In this document: positions 32,186 to 40,695 of the stretch, piece by piece | How the letters are laid out: every line of letters starts with the position of its first letter | Numbering within the stretch: the stretch's first letter is position 1 | Assembly (NCBI RefSeq): GCF_024206495.1 | Contig: NZ_JAMBPQ010000003.1 | Coordinates: forward strand, 124,001-188,000 | Origin: Paraburkholderia sp. CNPSo 3272 | Lineage (GTDB): Bacteria > Pseudomonadota > Gammaproteobacteria > Burkholderiales > Burkholderiaceae | Length of the DNA stretch: 64,000 nucleotides | Direction: 5' to 3' | Made by a program: the position numbers and the translations under genes | The notes under the pieces: generated by a model | The model's database searches: none | The model's input: the letters and a program-made list of their open reading frames with translations, nothing else | Told to the model about the DNA's origin: nothing

Positions 32186-32905
32186 TCAGGCCGCGGCCGC
32201 TTCTCTCAAGCTGGCAAGCGACGCACGCTGCTGGCCTTGCGCGTCGAAGTTCTCTTTCGAGAGCCACTGCTCGAATGCGGCTTTCGCAAGCGGCCAGTCC
32301 CGGTCGATGATCGCAAACCACGCGGTGTCGCGGTTGCGGCCCTTGTACACGATCGCCTGGCGGAAAATGCCCTCGAACTGGAAGCCCAGACGCAGCGCCG
32401 TTTTGCGCGAAGGCGCGTTGAGGCTGTCGCATTTCCATTCGTAGCGCCGGTAGCCGAGGTCGTCGAACACGTAGCGCATCAGCAGGTACTGCGCCTCGGT
32501 GGAAATCGGCGTTTGCTTCCGGCGCGGCGAAAACGTCACGCTGCCCACTTCGATCACGCCATGCACCGGCTCGATGCGCATGAGCGCGAACGTACCCACG
32601 GCCTTCCCGCTCGCGCGGTCGATCACGGCGTAATGGAACGGGTCGCTCGATGCAGCCGCTTTCGCAAGGTACTGGCGAAACGCGGCGAAGTCGGTGAAGG
32701 GTTCGGAGAACAGGTAGGTCCAGTCACGGCCGTCGGCCGCGGTGCCGTAGGCTTCGAAGAGATCGGCGGCGTGACGGTCGAGGTCGATCGGCTCGATGCG
32801 GCAGAACTGGCCCTCGATCGTCACGCGCGCAGGCCGTTCGCGCGGCTGCCAGCCGGTGACAGGGTCGCCAATGGGCTGCTGGAATTCGTTCAGTCTTGCG
32901 GACAT
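32186..32905 (-). CDS. GNAT-family N-acetyltransferase, RimJ/RimL-like
   Basis: A 239-residue GNAT protein of the RimJ/RimL group, which acetylates N-terminal amino groups or small-molecule amines with acetyl-CoA. Core strands can be followed: HYAVIDRASGKAVGTFALMRI, then GVIEVGSVTFSPRRKQTPISTEA, and YRRYEWKCDSLNAPSRKTALRLGF, the last containing the typical NxxSxxxxxxLGF motif. The start at MSARLNEF is followed by the family N terminus; a 39-residue upstream extension is not supported. A truncated second GNAT gene follows immediately. Confidence 0.87.
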   Translation of the reverse strand: MSARLNEFQQPIGDPVTGWQPRERPARVTIEGQFCRIEPIDLDRHAADLFEAYGTAADGRDWTYLFSEPFTDFAAFRQYLAKAAASSDPFHYAVIDRASGKAVGTFALMRIEPVHGVIEVGSVTFSPRRKQTPISTEAQYLLMRYVFDDLGYRRYEWKCDSLNAPSRKTALRLGFQFEGIFRQAIVYKGRNRDTAWFAIIDRDWPLAKAAFEQWLSKENFDAQGQQRASLASLREAAAA

Positions 32906-33080
32906 GCGTGACAAGCTCCTCTTGCGCGGGACGTAACCAATATCCGCGTTAAGGTACCGCATGTCGTGGTTCTGTGGAAAGGTCCACGAACGGCAGGGTA
33001 TGTGGAACCACGCAGTCCGCACTTCGATTGTTCAGCTTTCCTCTTCTTTTCTCTTTTGCACCCGCGTGCGCCATCGCGGA

Positions 33081-34361
33081 TCACCGACGCCCGCCCGCGA
33101 GCCTCACCGAATCCGGATGCCGCCGCAACCGCAGCATCGCGACACAACCGAGCGCCGGCCCCACGGCCAGCATGCCGAAGCCGCCCCGCCATCCCAGCCA
33201 CGCCACCACGTACGGCACGAGATGAATGCTCACGAGCGTGAGCAGAAACCCCGCGCAGGTCTGCGCGGTCAGCAGCGTGCCAACCGAGTCCGTGTCCGCA
33301 AGTTCGGCCACGCTCGCCGAAAACTGCGCGGAATCGGCGATCACCGAGACGCCCCACACGAGCGCGACCGCGCCCATCACGATGAGCGGCGCGTGAGCGA
33401 GCCAGCCCATCAGCGCGGCGCACGTTGCGCTCGTCGCCATCGCGCCGACCGTGACGGCCGTGCGCCCCAAACGGTCCGCCAGCACGCCGCCGAGCCACGC
33501 GCCCGCCGCACCGATCGCGATCACGCTGAAGGTCATCCATTCCGCGCGCGTGCTGGCATTGGCCATGCCGCGCGCGACGAACGTTTGCTGCAGGAACAGC
33601 GCGAGCCACGCCCACATCGCGTAAAGCTCCCACATGTGGCCGAGGTAGCCGAGATTGGCGAGCCGCAGGGCGGGCCGCCGCCACGTCTGCGCGACTTTCG
33701 CAACGTCGATGCGCGTGGCGCGCCGGATATTCGGCCCGATGCCCGCGAAGCCGATCAGCACCGCGGCGCACGCCGCGCAAGCCGCGGCGACGCCATAGAT
33801 CGTGCGCCAGCCGAGGCCGCCCGTGGCCGCGAGCAGATGAGGGCTTGCCGAGCCGAGCGTGAGCGCGCCCACGAGCAGGCCGACGAGCAGACCGAGATCG
33901 CCTCGCGCCCAGGTGGCCGCGAGCCGCATGCCGACGGGATACACGCCCGCCATGCACATGCCGGTGACGAACCGCAGCGCAACAACCGCGCCGCCGACCG
34001 GCGGCAGGAACGAGAGCGAGGCCGTGGCCCCGGCCGCCACGAGCGCGGAAACCGCGAGCAGCCGGCGCAGATCGTAGCGGTCCGGCAGCGAAAGCAACGC
34101 GGACGTGATGGTGCCGGCCACGAAGCCGCACTGCACGGCGCTCGTGAGCAAGGCTTCGTCGAATGCAGCAATGGCATGCGACTGCTTGATGAGGACCACT
34201 ACGGTGCTCGACGAAAACCACACGCCCATCGCCGCCACCTGTGCGAGGAGTAGCAACGCGAGGGAAGCGGCCTTGCCGCGTTGCGCCGCGCCAAGCCCTG
34301 GCGGCCCCGTTTCGTCCGACGAATGCGAACCGGCAGCGCCTTGGGACGGCGTGCGCGCCAC
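33081..34361 (-). CDS. MFS transporter linked to the flavin monooxygenase operon
   Basis: A 426-residue major facilitator with about 12 hydrophobic segments after a ~30-residue Gly/Ser-rich cytoplasmic N terminus. The loops LPDRYDLRRLLAVS and GGVLADRLGRTAVTVG are motif A-like. The GTG start at 34361 comes two bases after the TGA of the flavin reductase gene, so translation is probably coupled, although the first helix starts only near residue 32 and a later start cannot be excluded. As third gene after the LLM monooxygenase and flavin reductase it probably imports their substrate. Confidence 0.85.
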   Translation of the reverse strand: MARTPSQGAAGSHSSDETGPPGLGAAQRGKAASLALLLLAQVAAMGVWFSSSTVVVLIKQSHAIAAFDEALLTSAVQCGFVAGTITSALLSLPDRYDLRRLLAVSALVAAGATASLSFLPPVGGAVVALRFVTGMCMAGVYPVGMRLAATWARGDLGLLVGLLVGALTLGSASPHLLAATGGLGWRTIYGVAAACAACAAVLIGFAGIGPNIRRATRIDVAKVAQTWRRPALRLANLGYLGHMWELYAMWAWLALFLQQTFVARGMANASTRAEWMTFSVIAIGAAGAWLGGVLADRLGRTAVTVGAMATSATCAALMGWLAHAPLIVMGAVALVWGVSVIADSAQFSASVAELADTDSVGTLLTAQTCAGFLLTLVSIHLVPYVVAWLGWRGGFGMLAVGPALGCVAMLRLRRHPDSVRLAGGRR

Positions 34362-34363
34362 GC

Positions 34364-34879
34364 TCAGGCCGCCGCTGCCGCCGCTGCCGCGTGCGCCTGC
34401 GCTAGTACGCGATGAAACGCGCGGCCGAACCAGATCAGCCCGTCGCGCCCGCCTACCATGCGCGCCGCCTTGATCTCACAGAAGAACACCGTGTGCGTGC
34501 CGACTTCGGTCGTGCGCGCAATGTGGCAATCGAACGAGCTCACCGCGCCGCGCAGCGCGGGCGCGCCCGTTTCGAGCCGATACCACTCGGCGAGCGCGAA
34601 ACGTTCGGCCATGTCGATGTCTTTCGTGGCGAAGCGCGTGGCCACCTCGTGCTGGTCGGCCGCCAGCACGTTCACGCAGAGCCTCCCGTTCACGCGCAGG
34701 ATCGCGTTGTTGCGGCTCGTGCGATTGATGCAGACGAGCAGCGTGGGCGGCTCGTCCGTTACGCCGCACACGGCGGACGCCGTACAGCCGGCGCGCCCGG
34801 CGGCGCCGTCGGTGGTGACGATGTTCACGGCGGCGCCAAGACCGGACATGGCGTCGCGAAAGAGGGGTTTGTCTACCAT
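34364..34879 (-). CDS. Flavin reductase-like protein (NADH:FMN oxidoreductase component)
   Basis: A 171-residue protein of the flavin reductase-like domain family (HpaC, NtaB, RutF). Conserved features are FRDAMSGLGAAVNIVTT at the N terminus, GCTASAVCGVTDEPPTLLVCIN around the flavin phosphate site, and a GLIWFGRAFH end. It reduces free FMN with NAD(P)H and supplies FMNH2 to the monooxygenase encoded just upstream (gap 64 bases). The C terminus is a run of about nine Ala residues, unusual but beyond the fold. Confidence 0.88.
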   Translation of the reverse strand: MVDKPLFRDAMSGLGAAVNIVTTDGAAGRAGCTASAVCGVTDEPPTLLVCINRTSRNNAILRVNGRLCVNVLAADQHEVATRFATKDIDMAERFALAEWYRLETGAPALRGAVSSFDCHIARTTEVGTHTVFFCEIKAARMVGGRDGLIWFGRAFHRVLAQAHAAAAAAAA

Positions 34880-34943
34880 ATTCTTGCCCGCTTGCCGCGG
34901 TCTCCTCGTAGCGGGAATTCAGTGCCCGATTTTCATGCGTCGC

Positions 34944-36317
34944 TCATGCCTCGTTCACGCGAGCGCCGCGATACTGCGCTGCCGCGTGAGAGGCCGGCAG
35001 GCGCGCGCGGCCGGAGAGCTTTTCGCGCAGGGTGCCCTCACGATACGCGCTTTTATACGCGCCGCGAGTTTGCAGTTCGGGCACCAGCAGTTCGACCACG
35101 TCGTCGAAGCATTCCGGCACCACCGTGCGCGAGAGATTGAAGCCATCCACGCCCGCCGTCTCGCTCCACTCGATCAACGTTCGCGCGATGCGCTCAGCCG
35201 ACCCCACCCAAGGCGCCTGGCGGCTGCCGAGCACCATCTGCTCGAGCAGCTTGCGGCGCGTCCATTGCGGCCCGGCGCTGCGCGTCATGGCTTCGACGTT
35301 GGACACGACCGCCTGGCTCTTGCCCGTCTCGATGGGCTCGTCGAGGTCGTAACGCGCGAAGTCGATGCCGAGCGACGCCGCCGCGTGCGCAAGAGCCGCT
35401 TCCGAACTTACGTAGCGCCGGTAGTCGTCGAACTTCTCGCGCGCTTCGCTATCCGTGCGTCCGACGATCAGCGTTGCGCCCAGAAAGACCTTCACGTCGT
35501 CGGCCGCGCGCCCGAGCTGCACGGCCTGGCGCCGAATGTCCCCGACGATCTCCTTCACGCCTTCCATCTTCTGACCATTGATGAACACGCATTCGGCGTG
35601 CGTCGCGGCAAAACGCCTGCCGCGCGCGGACGACCCCGCCTGGTACAGCACCGGCGTGCGCTGCGGCGACGGCGCGCATAGATGCATCGCATCCACCGTG
35701 TATTGCGGCCCGCGATGATGAATCATCCGCACGCGCGCGGGGTCGGCGTAGATGCCGCCGGCGCGGTCGTTGACGAGGGCGTCGTCGTCCCAGCTCCCTT
35801 CCCAGAGCTTGTACACGAGCGCCATGTATTCGTCTGCCAGATCGTAGCGGTCGTCGTGAGCGTTCTGGCCGTCCATGCCGATGGCGCGGGCCGCGCTGTC
35901 GAGATAGCCCGTCACGATGTTCCAGCCGATGCGCCCGCCCGTGAGATGGTCGAGCGTGGACATGCGCCGCGCGAACAGAAACGGCTGTTCATACGTGAGA
36001 TTGGCCGTCACGCCAAAGCCCAGATGCTGCGTAACAGCAGCCATGGCGGGAATGACGAGCGTGGGGTCGTTCACGGGAACCTGCACTGCGCCGCGCAGTG
36101 CGGCCTCGGCATTGCCGCCGTAGACGTCGTACACGCCGACGACATCCGCGAAGAAAATGCCGTCGAAGAGGCCCCGTTCGAGCTTCTTCGCGTAGTCGGT
36201 CCAGTACCGGAGTTCCGTATAGCGGCTCGACTGGTCGCGCGGATGCGTCCACAAGCCTTGCTGAATGTGGCCCACGCAGTTCATGTCGAAAGCGTTCAGA
36301 CGGATTTCACGTGGCAT
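34944..36317 (-). CDS. LLM-class FMNH2-dependent monooxygenase, NtaA/SnaA/DszA family
   Basis: A 457-residue bacterial-luciferase-like monooxygenase of the nitrilotriacetate/dibenzothiophene-sulfone group. Diagnostic stretches are REIRLNAFDMNCVGHIQQG at the start, RMSTLDHLTGGRIGWNIVTG near residue 125-145, and QAGSSARGRRFAATHAE near 230-245. These enzymes use FMNH2 from a partner reductase, here encoded next, to cleave C-N or C-S bonds. AGGAG lies 6 bases before the ATG. The operon continues with the reductase and an MFS carrier. It is divergent from an XRE/cupin regulator, with a 14-bp palindrome 30 bases upstream. The substrate is unknown. Confidence 0.9.
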   Translation of the reverse strand: MPREIRLNAFDMNCVGHIQQGLWTHPRDQSSRYTELRYWTDYAKKLERGLFDGIFFADVVGVYDVYGGNAEAALRGAVQVPVNDPTLVIPAMAAVTQHLGFGVTANLTYEQPFLFARRMSTLDHLTGGRIGWNIVTGYLDSAARAIGMDGQNAHDDRYDLADEYMALVYKLWEGSWDDDALVNDRAGGIYADPARVRMIHHRGPQYTVDAMHLCAPSPQRTPVLYQAGSSARGRRFAATHAECVFINGQKMEGVKEIVGDIRRQAVQLGRAADDVKVFLGATLIVGRTDSEAREKFDDYRRYVSSEAALAHAAASLGIDFARYDLDEPIETGKSQAVVSNVEAMTRSAGPQWTRRKLLEQMVLGSRQAPWVGSAERIARTLIEWSETAGVDGFNLSRTVVPECFDDVVELLVPELQTRGAYKSAYREGTLREKLSGRARLPASHAAAQYRGARVNEA

Positions 36318-36347
36318 GCCGGCTCCTTTTGGGCGCGCTCGATGCCA

Positions 36348-36361
36348 TCTACTATAGTAGA
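36348..36361. promoter_or_regulatory. 14-bp perfect palindrome, candidate operator
   Basis: TCTACTATAGTAGA at 36348-36361 is a perfect palindrome in an AT-rich island upstream of the monooxygenase gene. On the minus strand TTTCAA and TACTAT (within the palindrome) can be read as weak minus-35 and minus-10 elements, so a repressor bound here would cover the promoter. The divergent XRE/cupin protein is the obvious candidate. Confidence 0.55.
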
Positions 36362-36550
36362 CGAGCGGATACTATTGAAACCTGGGATTGATCCGGTATT
36401 GCCGCGAAAGGCTCAGGCGAGCGTCCCTTGCCGCATTCACTGAATGTGATGCCACCCATCACGGATCGTCATTCGTCCCGCTCGACCGGGTGGCGTATGG
36501 CAGCGAGAATCCAAAGCGATACGCCACAAGCGGGCCCGTATAATCGACTC

Positions 36551-37117
36551 ATGAACCGATCGCTCACCGACCCCACCTCCGCCATTTCCACGCGCGTGCG
36601 CATCGAGCGCGAATCGCGCGGCTGGTCGCTCGCGGACATGGCCGAGCGCTCGGGCGTATCCAAGGCGATGATCAGCAAGATCGAACGCGGCGAAGCGAGC
36701 CCTACCGCTACCGTGCTCGGTCGGCTTTCGGGTGCCTTCGGCCTGCAGCTCTCCATGCTGCTCGCGCTCGCCGAGCGAACCGGCGAGCGATTGATCCGCG
36801 CCGCGGATCAGCAGATCTGGCAAGACCCCGAAACCGGCTACACGCGCCGGGCCGTCTCGCCGCGCAACGGCGGCATGCTCGAGCTCGTGGAGATCGCGTT
36901 GCCGGGCGGGGTTCGCGTTGCGTATCCGGCGTCGGCGTTCACGTTCCAGCATCAGCAGATCTGGGTGCGCAGCGGCACGCTGGTTTTCGAGGAAGGCGAG
37001 CAGGTGCATACGCTCGAAGCCGGCGACTGCCTGCAGCTCGGGCCGCCTGCCGACTGCGCGTTCTTCAATCCGGGCAAGGGCCCGTGCGTGTACGTCGTGG
37101 CGCTCGTGCGCCGCTGA
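36551..37117 (+). CDS. XRE-family regulator with cupin sensor domain
   Basis: A 188-residue regulator: helix-turn-helix of the Cro/CI type in residues about 15-70 (SLADMAERSGVSKAMISKIERGEASP) and a C-terminal cupin (residues about 110-185; HQQIWVRSGTLVFEEGEQVHTLEAGDCLQLG, quoted only in part by GTLVFEEGE and LEAGDCLQLG). The cupin binds a small effector in relatives such as PuuR. The start at MNRSLTD directly precedes the domain. It is divergent from the LLM monooxygenase operon and presumably regulates it through the palindrome at 36348. Confidence 0.9.
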   Translation: MNRSLTDPTSAISTRVRIERESRGWSLADMAERSGVSKAMISKIERGEASPTATVLGRLSGAFGLQLSMLLALAERTGERLIRAADQQIWQDPETGYTRRAVSPRNGGMLELVEIALPGGVRVAYPASAFTFQHQQIWVRSGTLVFEEGEQVHTLEAGDCLQLGPPADCAFFNPGKGPCVYVVALVRR

Positions 37118-37212
37118 ATGCGAGTCCGCGCCGCCGCAGCGGCGCTCCTTCATCGCGTGGACGCCGCTCCCGAATATCGCGGCAAGTTCGACAACTGACA
37201 GAGGGTGCGCGA

Positions 37213-37604
37213 TCAGCCCTCCACCCGCGCCTTCACGATCTTCCCTCGGTAAAGCACGTATTCGCTCCGCTCGCCCTCACCGGCCACCACGCCGATGTCG
37301 TCGAGCGGATTGCCGTGCTCGATCGAGCGCACGCCGCAGCGCACCGCGCGTGCGACTGCGCGGCCCGTATAGGCGTGTGTTTGCGGCTTCGGCCTCCGCC
37401 ACGATGGCGCGAATTTCATCTTCGGAGTACTGCGTATTGTTGATGGGGTCCGTCGGCGAGGCCACACCGCCCGAGGCCATGATCTTGATCTGCGTGGCGC
37501 CCTTCTGGATCTCCTAGTGCACGGCGAGACGCACCGCATCCACACCATCCACCACGCGTGCGATCGCCCCCGTGCGAAAGCAGCACGAGCAGGGTTCGAG
37601 TAGG
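37213..37604 (-). pseudogene. Amidohydrolase-family protein, degraded
   Basis: Pieces of a metal-dependent hydrolase lie on the minus strand: GAIARVVDGVDAVRLAVH, an in-frame TAG at 37514-37516, EIQKGATQIKIMASGGVASP, TQYSEDEIRAIVAEAEAANT, then a frameshift into AYTGRAVARAVRCGVRSIEHGN, which is joined directly to the C-terminal LDDIGVVAGEGE end. The expected ~150 residues between SIEHGN and the C-terminal DP-LADIGV segment are missing, so an internal deletion has occurred. The N-terminal third is also absent. With one stop, one frameshift and two deletions it cannot be functional. Confidence 0.75.
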
Positions 37605-37728
37605 ATCTGGCGGCTCATCGCGCTTTGCGTGAGGTGCAGTTCGGCAGCCGCACGCGTGAAGCTGGGGGACGCACGGCGGCTTCGAACGCGACGAGACAGG
37701 GCAGCGGAGGCGCAGGCGTGATGCGCAT
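37605..37728 (-). pseudogene. LysR-family regulator, N-terminal fragment
   Basis: An ATG at 37728 opens MRITPAPPLPCLVAFEAAVR, and after a frameshift at a run of G (about 37666-37672) the next frame reads SFTRAAAELHLTQSAMSRQ, together the helix-turn-helix start of a LysR protein. The sequence then passes directly into the amidohydrolase remnant on the same strand. A deletion between two once-neighbouring genes explains the join. Confidence 0.7.
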
Positions 37729-37881
37729 GGAATGGCTCGGGCAGGTCGCGGCAAGGAGATGTTGCCATACATCTCACGGCATCAGCCTCGGACAAAAGCT
37801 GCACGCGCACCAGGTTGCGCGTGCCTGCCGCGAAAAAAACTTACTATTGCGTTGAATCTCTGCGCAACCAAGGGGGCGAAG

Positions 37882-40656
37882 ATGAGTTCTGCCGAGAATG
37901 CGGCAACAGGTGCGGGCGCGGTGCAGTGGCACGCCATGCCCGCCGCCGAGATCGAGCGCCAGCTCAACGTGAATCCGTCGCAAGGGCTCGATGCGGCGGA
38001 CGCCGCGCAGCGCCTCGGCACCCATGGGCGCAACGTCCTGCCGCAGGGCAAGAAAAGTGGCCCGTTCGTGCGGTTCCTTGCCCAGTTCAACAACGTGCTC
38101 ATCTACGTTCTGCTCGCGGCGGGCTTCATAAAGCTGATGTTGAGCCTGTGGCTCGATGCCTCCATCATTTTCGCGGTGGTCATCCTCAACTCGCTGCTGG
38201 GCTTCCTGCAGGAAGGGCGCGCCGAAAAAGCGCTCGACTCGATTCGCAACATGCTCTCCGCCGAAGCGCGCGTGCTGCGCGCCGGCGAGGTGCGCCTCGT
38301 CCCCGCGGAAGAGGTCGTGCCCGGCGACATCGTGCTGCTGGAATCGGGCGACAAGATCCCCGCGGACATCCGCCTCGTCGAGGCGCGGAACCTGCGCACG
38401 GAAGAGGCGGCGCTCACGGGCGAATCCGTGCCCGCGGAGAAGAACACCGGCGCGGTGCCGGCACATGCCACCGTGGGCGACCGCGAGAATATGGCCTTTT
38501 CCGGCACGATGGTCCTCTCGGGCCGCGCAACCGGGATTGTCGTGGCGACGGGCAGCCAGACGGAGCTTGGCCGCATCAACCAGATGCTGGCCGAGGTCAG
38601 CGCGCTGGAAACGCCGCTGCTACGCCAGATCAAGAAGTTTGGATACGTCATTACGATCGCCATCGGCATCATCAGCGTGCTGCTCTTCGCATGGGGCCAC
38701 TGGCTCGGCCACATGACCTTCATCCAGTTGTTCCAGGCCGTGGTGGGCATCGCGGTTTCGGTGATCCCGGAAGGCCTGCCGGCGCTCATCACCATCACGC
38801 TCGCCATTGGCGTGCAGCGCATGGCGAAGCGCAACGCCATCATCCGCCGCCTGCCCGCGGTCGAAACGCTGGGGTCCGTCTCGCGCATCTGCTCGGACAA
38901 GACCGGCACGCTCACCCTCATGGAGATGATGGTGACCTCGGTCGTGACGGCCGACGGGCCCTATGAAGTGACCGGCGACGGCTACGCACCCGAAGGCGAA
39001 GTCCGCGCGGGCGGCAAGCCGCTCGGCGTCGCCCGGCCGGAGGTGCTCACGCTCATGGGCCGCGTATCCATGCTGTGCAACGACGCCGGCCTCTTCGAAG
39101 AAGACGGCAAATGGAAAGTGGAAGGCGACCCGACCGAGGGCGCGCTCTACCCGTTCGCCGGCAAGCTCGGCATGGACCGCGCTGCGGAAGCCGCCGCCGC
39201 GCCGCGCATCGACGGCATTCCGTTCGAGTCCGAACACAAGTTCATGGCCACGCTGAACCGCTCGGCGCAAGGCGAGATGCTGCTCGTGAAAGGCGCGCCG
39301 GAAGTAATCATCGAAAATTGCGACCGCCAGCAAACGGCGAGCGGCCCCGCGCCGCTCGACCGCGAACGCTTTGCGCGCGAAGGCGAGCGGCTCGCCTCGC
39401 AGGGCGAACGCGTGCTCGCGCTCGCCTGGCTGCCCGACCCCGGCCTCGAAGTGGGCAACCTCGGCCCCGAGGACCTGCCGAAGACACTCGTGCTGCTAGG
39501 TCTCGTGGGCCTCATGGACCCGCCGCGCAAGGAGGCGATCGACGCGGTGCGCGAATGCCACGGCGGCGGTATCCGCGTGACGATGATCACGGGCGACCAC
39601 AAGGTCACGGCCGCCGCGATCGCGGGCATGCTCGGCATCGGCGACGGCAAGACGGCCGTGGCGGGCACCGAGATCGAGGCGATGAACGACGCCGCGCTGC
39701 AGGAATGCGTGCGCGACGTGGATGTGTTCGCGCGCGCGAGCCCCGAGCACAAGCTGCGGCTCGTGAAGGCGATCCAGGCCAACCGGCAGGTGGTCGCCAT
39801 GACGGGCGACGGCGTGAACGATGCACCCGCGCTCAAGAAGGCCGACATCGGCGTGGCGATGGGCATCAAGGGCACGGAAGTCACGAAGGAAGCCGCGGGC
39901 ATGATCCTCGCCGACGACAATTTCGCCTCGATCTCGGCGGCGGTGAAGGAGGGGCGCACGGTCTACAACAACATCGAAAAGGCCATGCTTTTCATGCTGC
40001 CCACCAATATCGCCCAAGGCGCCGTGATTGCCATCGCGATCCTGTTCGGCTTCGTGCTGCCGATCACCGCGCCGCAGGTGCTGTGGGTGAACATGGTGAC
40101 GTCCGTCGCGCTCGGCCTCGTCATTTCCTTCGAGCCTCACGAAAACGACGTGATGCAGCGCCCGCCGCGCTCGATCGACCGTCCTATCGTCACACCATTC
40201 GGCGTGTGGCGCATTCTCTTTGTCGGCGCCACGCTCGTGCTCTATACGCTCGCGGCATTCTTCTGGATGAAGTCGCAGGGCGTGGCGGATTCGATGGCGC
40301 GCACGGCCGCCGTCAACGCCATTACGCTGGGACAAGTCTTCTATCTGCTCAATAGCCGTTCGCTGCTCAATTCAGCGCTATCGGTGCGGGCGCACATGGG
40401 CAACCCGTATCTCTGGTACGGCATCGGTGCTGTCATCGTGCTGCAGATTCTTTTCACCTATACGCTGCCCTTTCACGCGGTGTTCAATACCGAGTCCCTG
40501 CCGCTCTCGACCTGGCTCTGGCTCGTAGCGGGTGCGATCCTGTTCTTCCTCGTGGTGGAGCTGGAGAAGCTCGTCATTCGTTCGATACCGGCGCTGAAGA
40601 AGTCCGTGAGCCCGCAACCGCGCGGCGCGCCAACAAGGCAGTACCATGACGCGTAG
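37882..40656 (+). CDS. P-type cation-transporting ATPase (P2-type, PacL/Ca2+-ATPase-like)
   Basis: A 924-residue P-type ATPase. The N-terminal cation-ATPase domain is followed by TGES (179-182, actuator), PEGLP (296-300) in helix M4, the phosphorylated Asp339 in SDKTGT, and the hinge GDGVNDAPAL. Ten membrane segments are expected, with the C-terminal cation-ATPase domain present. PEGLP is the P2 signature shared by Ca2+, Na+/K+ and related pumps, so the ion cannot be fixed. After DKTGT it reads LTLMEMM instead of the usual LTxNxM, a mild deviation. Start at MSSAENA with AAGGGGG just upstream; longer in-frame starts lie in the decayed region. A Na/Pi cotransporter gene follows 39 bases later. 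Confidence 0.9.
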   Translation: MSSAENAATGAGAVQWHAMPAAEIERQLNVNPSQGLDAADAAQRLGTHGRNVLPQGKKSGPFVRFLAQFNNVLIYVLLAAGFIKLMLSLWLDASIIFAVVILNSLLGFLQEGRAEKALDSIRNMLSAEARVLRAGEVRLVPAEEVVPGDIVLLESGDKIPADIRLVEARNLRTEEAALTGESVPAEKNTGAVPAHATVGDRENMAFSGTMVLSGRATGIVVATGSQTELGRINQMLAEVSALETPLLRQIKKFGYVITIAIGIISVLLFAWGHWLGHMTFIQLFQAVVGIAVSVIPEGLPALITITLAIGVQRMAKRNAIIRRLPAVETLGSVSRICSDKTGTLTLMEMMVTSVVTADGPYEVTGDGYAPEGEVRAGGKPLGVARPEVLTLMGRVSMLCNDAGLFEEDGKWKVEGDPTEGALYPFAGKLGMDRAAEAAAAPRIDGIPFESEHKFMATLNRSAQGEMLLVKGAPEVIIENCDRQQTASGPAPLDRERFAREGERLASQGERVLALAWLPDPGLEVGNLGPEDLPKTLVLLGLVGLMDPPRKEAIDAVRECHGGGIRVTMITGDHKVTAAAIAGMLGIGDGKTAVAGTEIEAMNDAALQECVRDVDVFARASPEHKLRLVKAIQANRQVVAMTGDGVNDAPALKKADIGVAMGIKGTEVTKEAAGMILADDNFASISAAVKEGRTVYNNIEKAMLFMLPTNIAQGAVIAIAILFGFVLPITAPQVLWVNMVTSVALGLVISFEPHENDVMQRPPRSIDRPIVTPFGVWRILFVGATLVLYTLAAFFWMKSQGVADSMARTAAVNAITLGQVFYLLNSRSLLNSALSVRAHMGNPYLWYGIGAVIVLQILFTYTLPFHAVFNTESLPLSTWLWLVAGAILFFLVVELEKLVIRSIPALKKSVSPQPRGAPTRQYHDA

Positions 40657-40695
40657 AATCGTTTCGTCCCGTCTCAAGAGCGAGGGCCCAATGCC

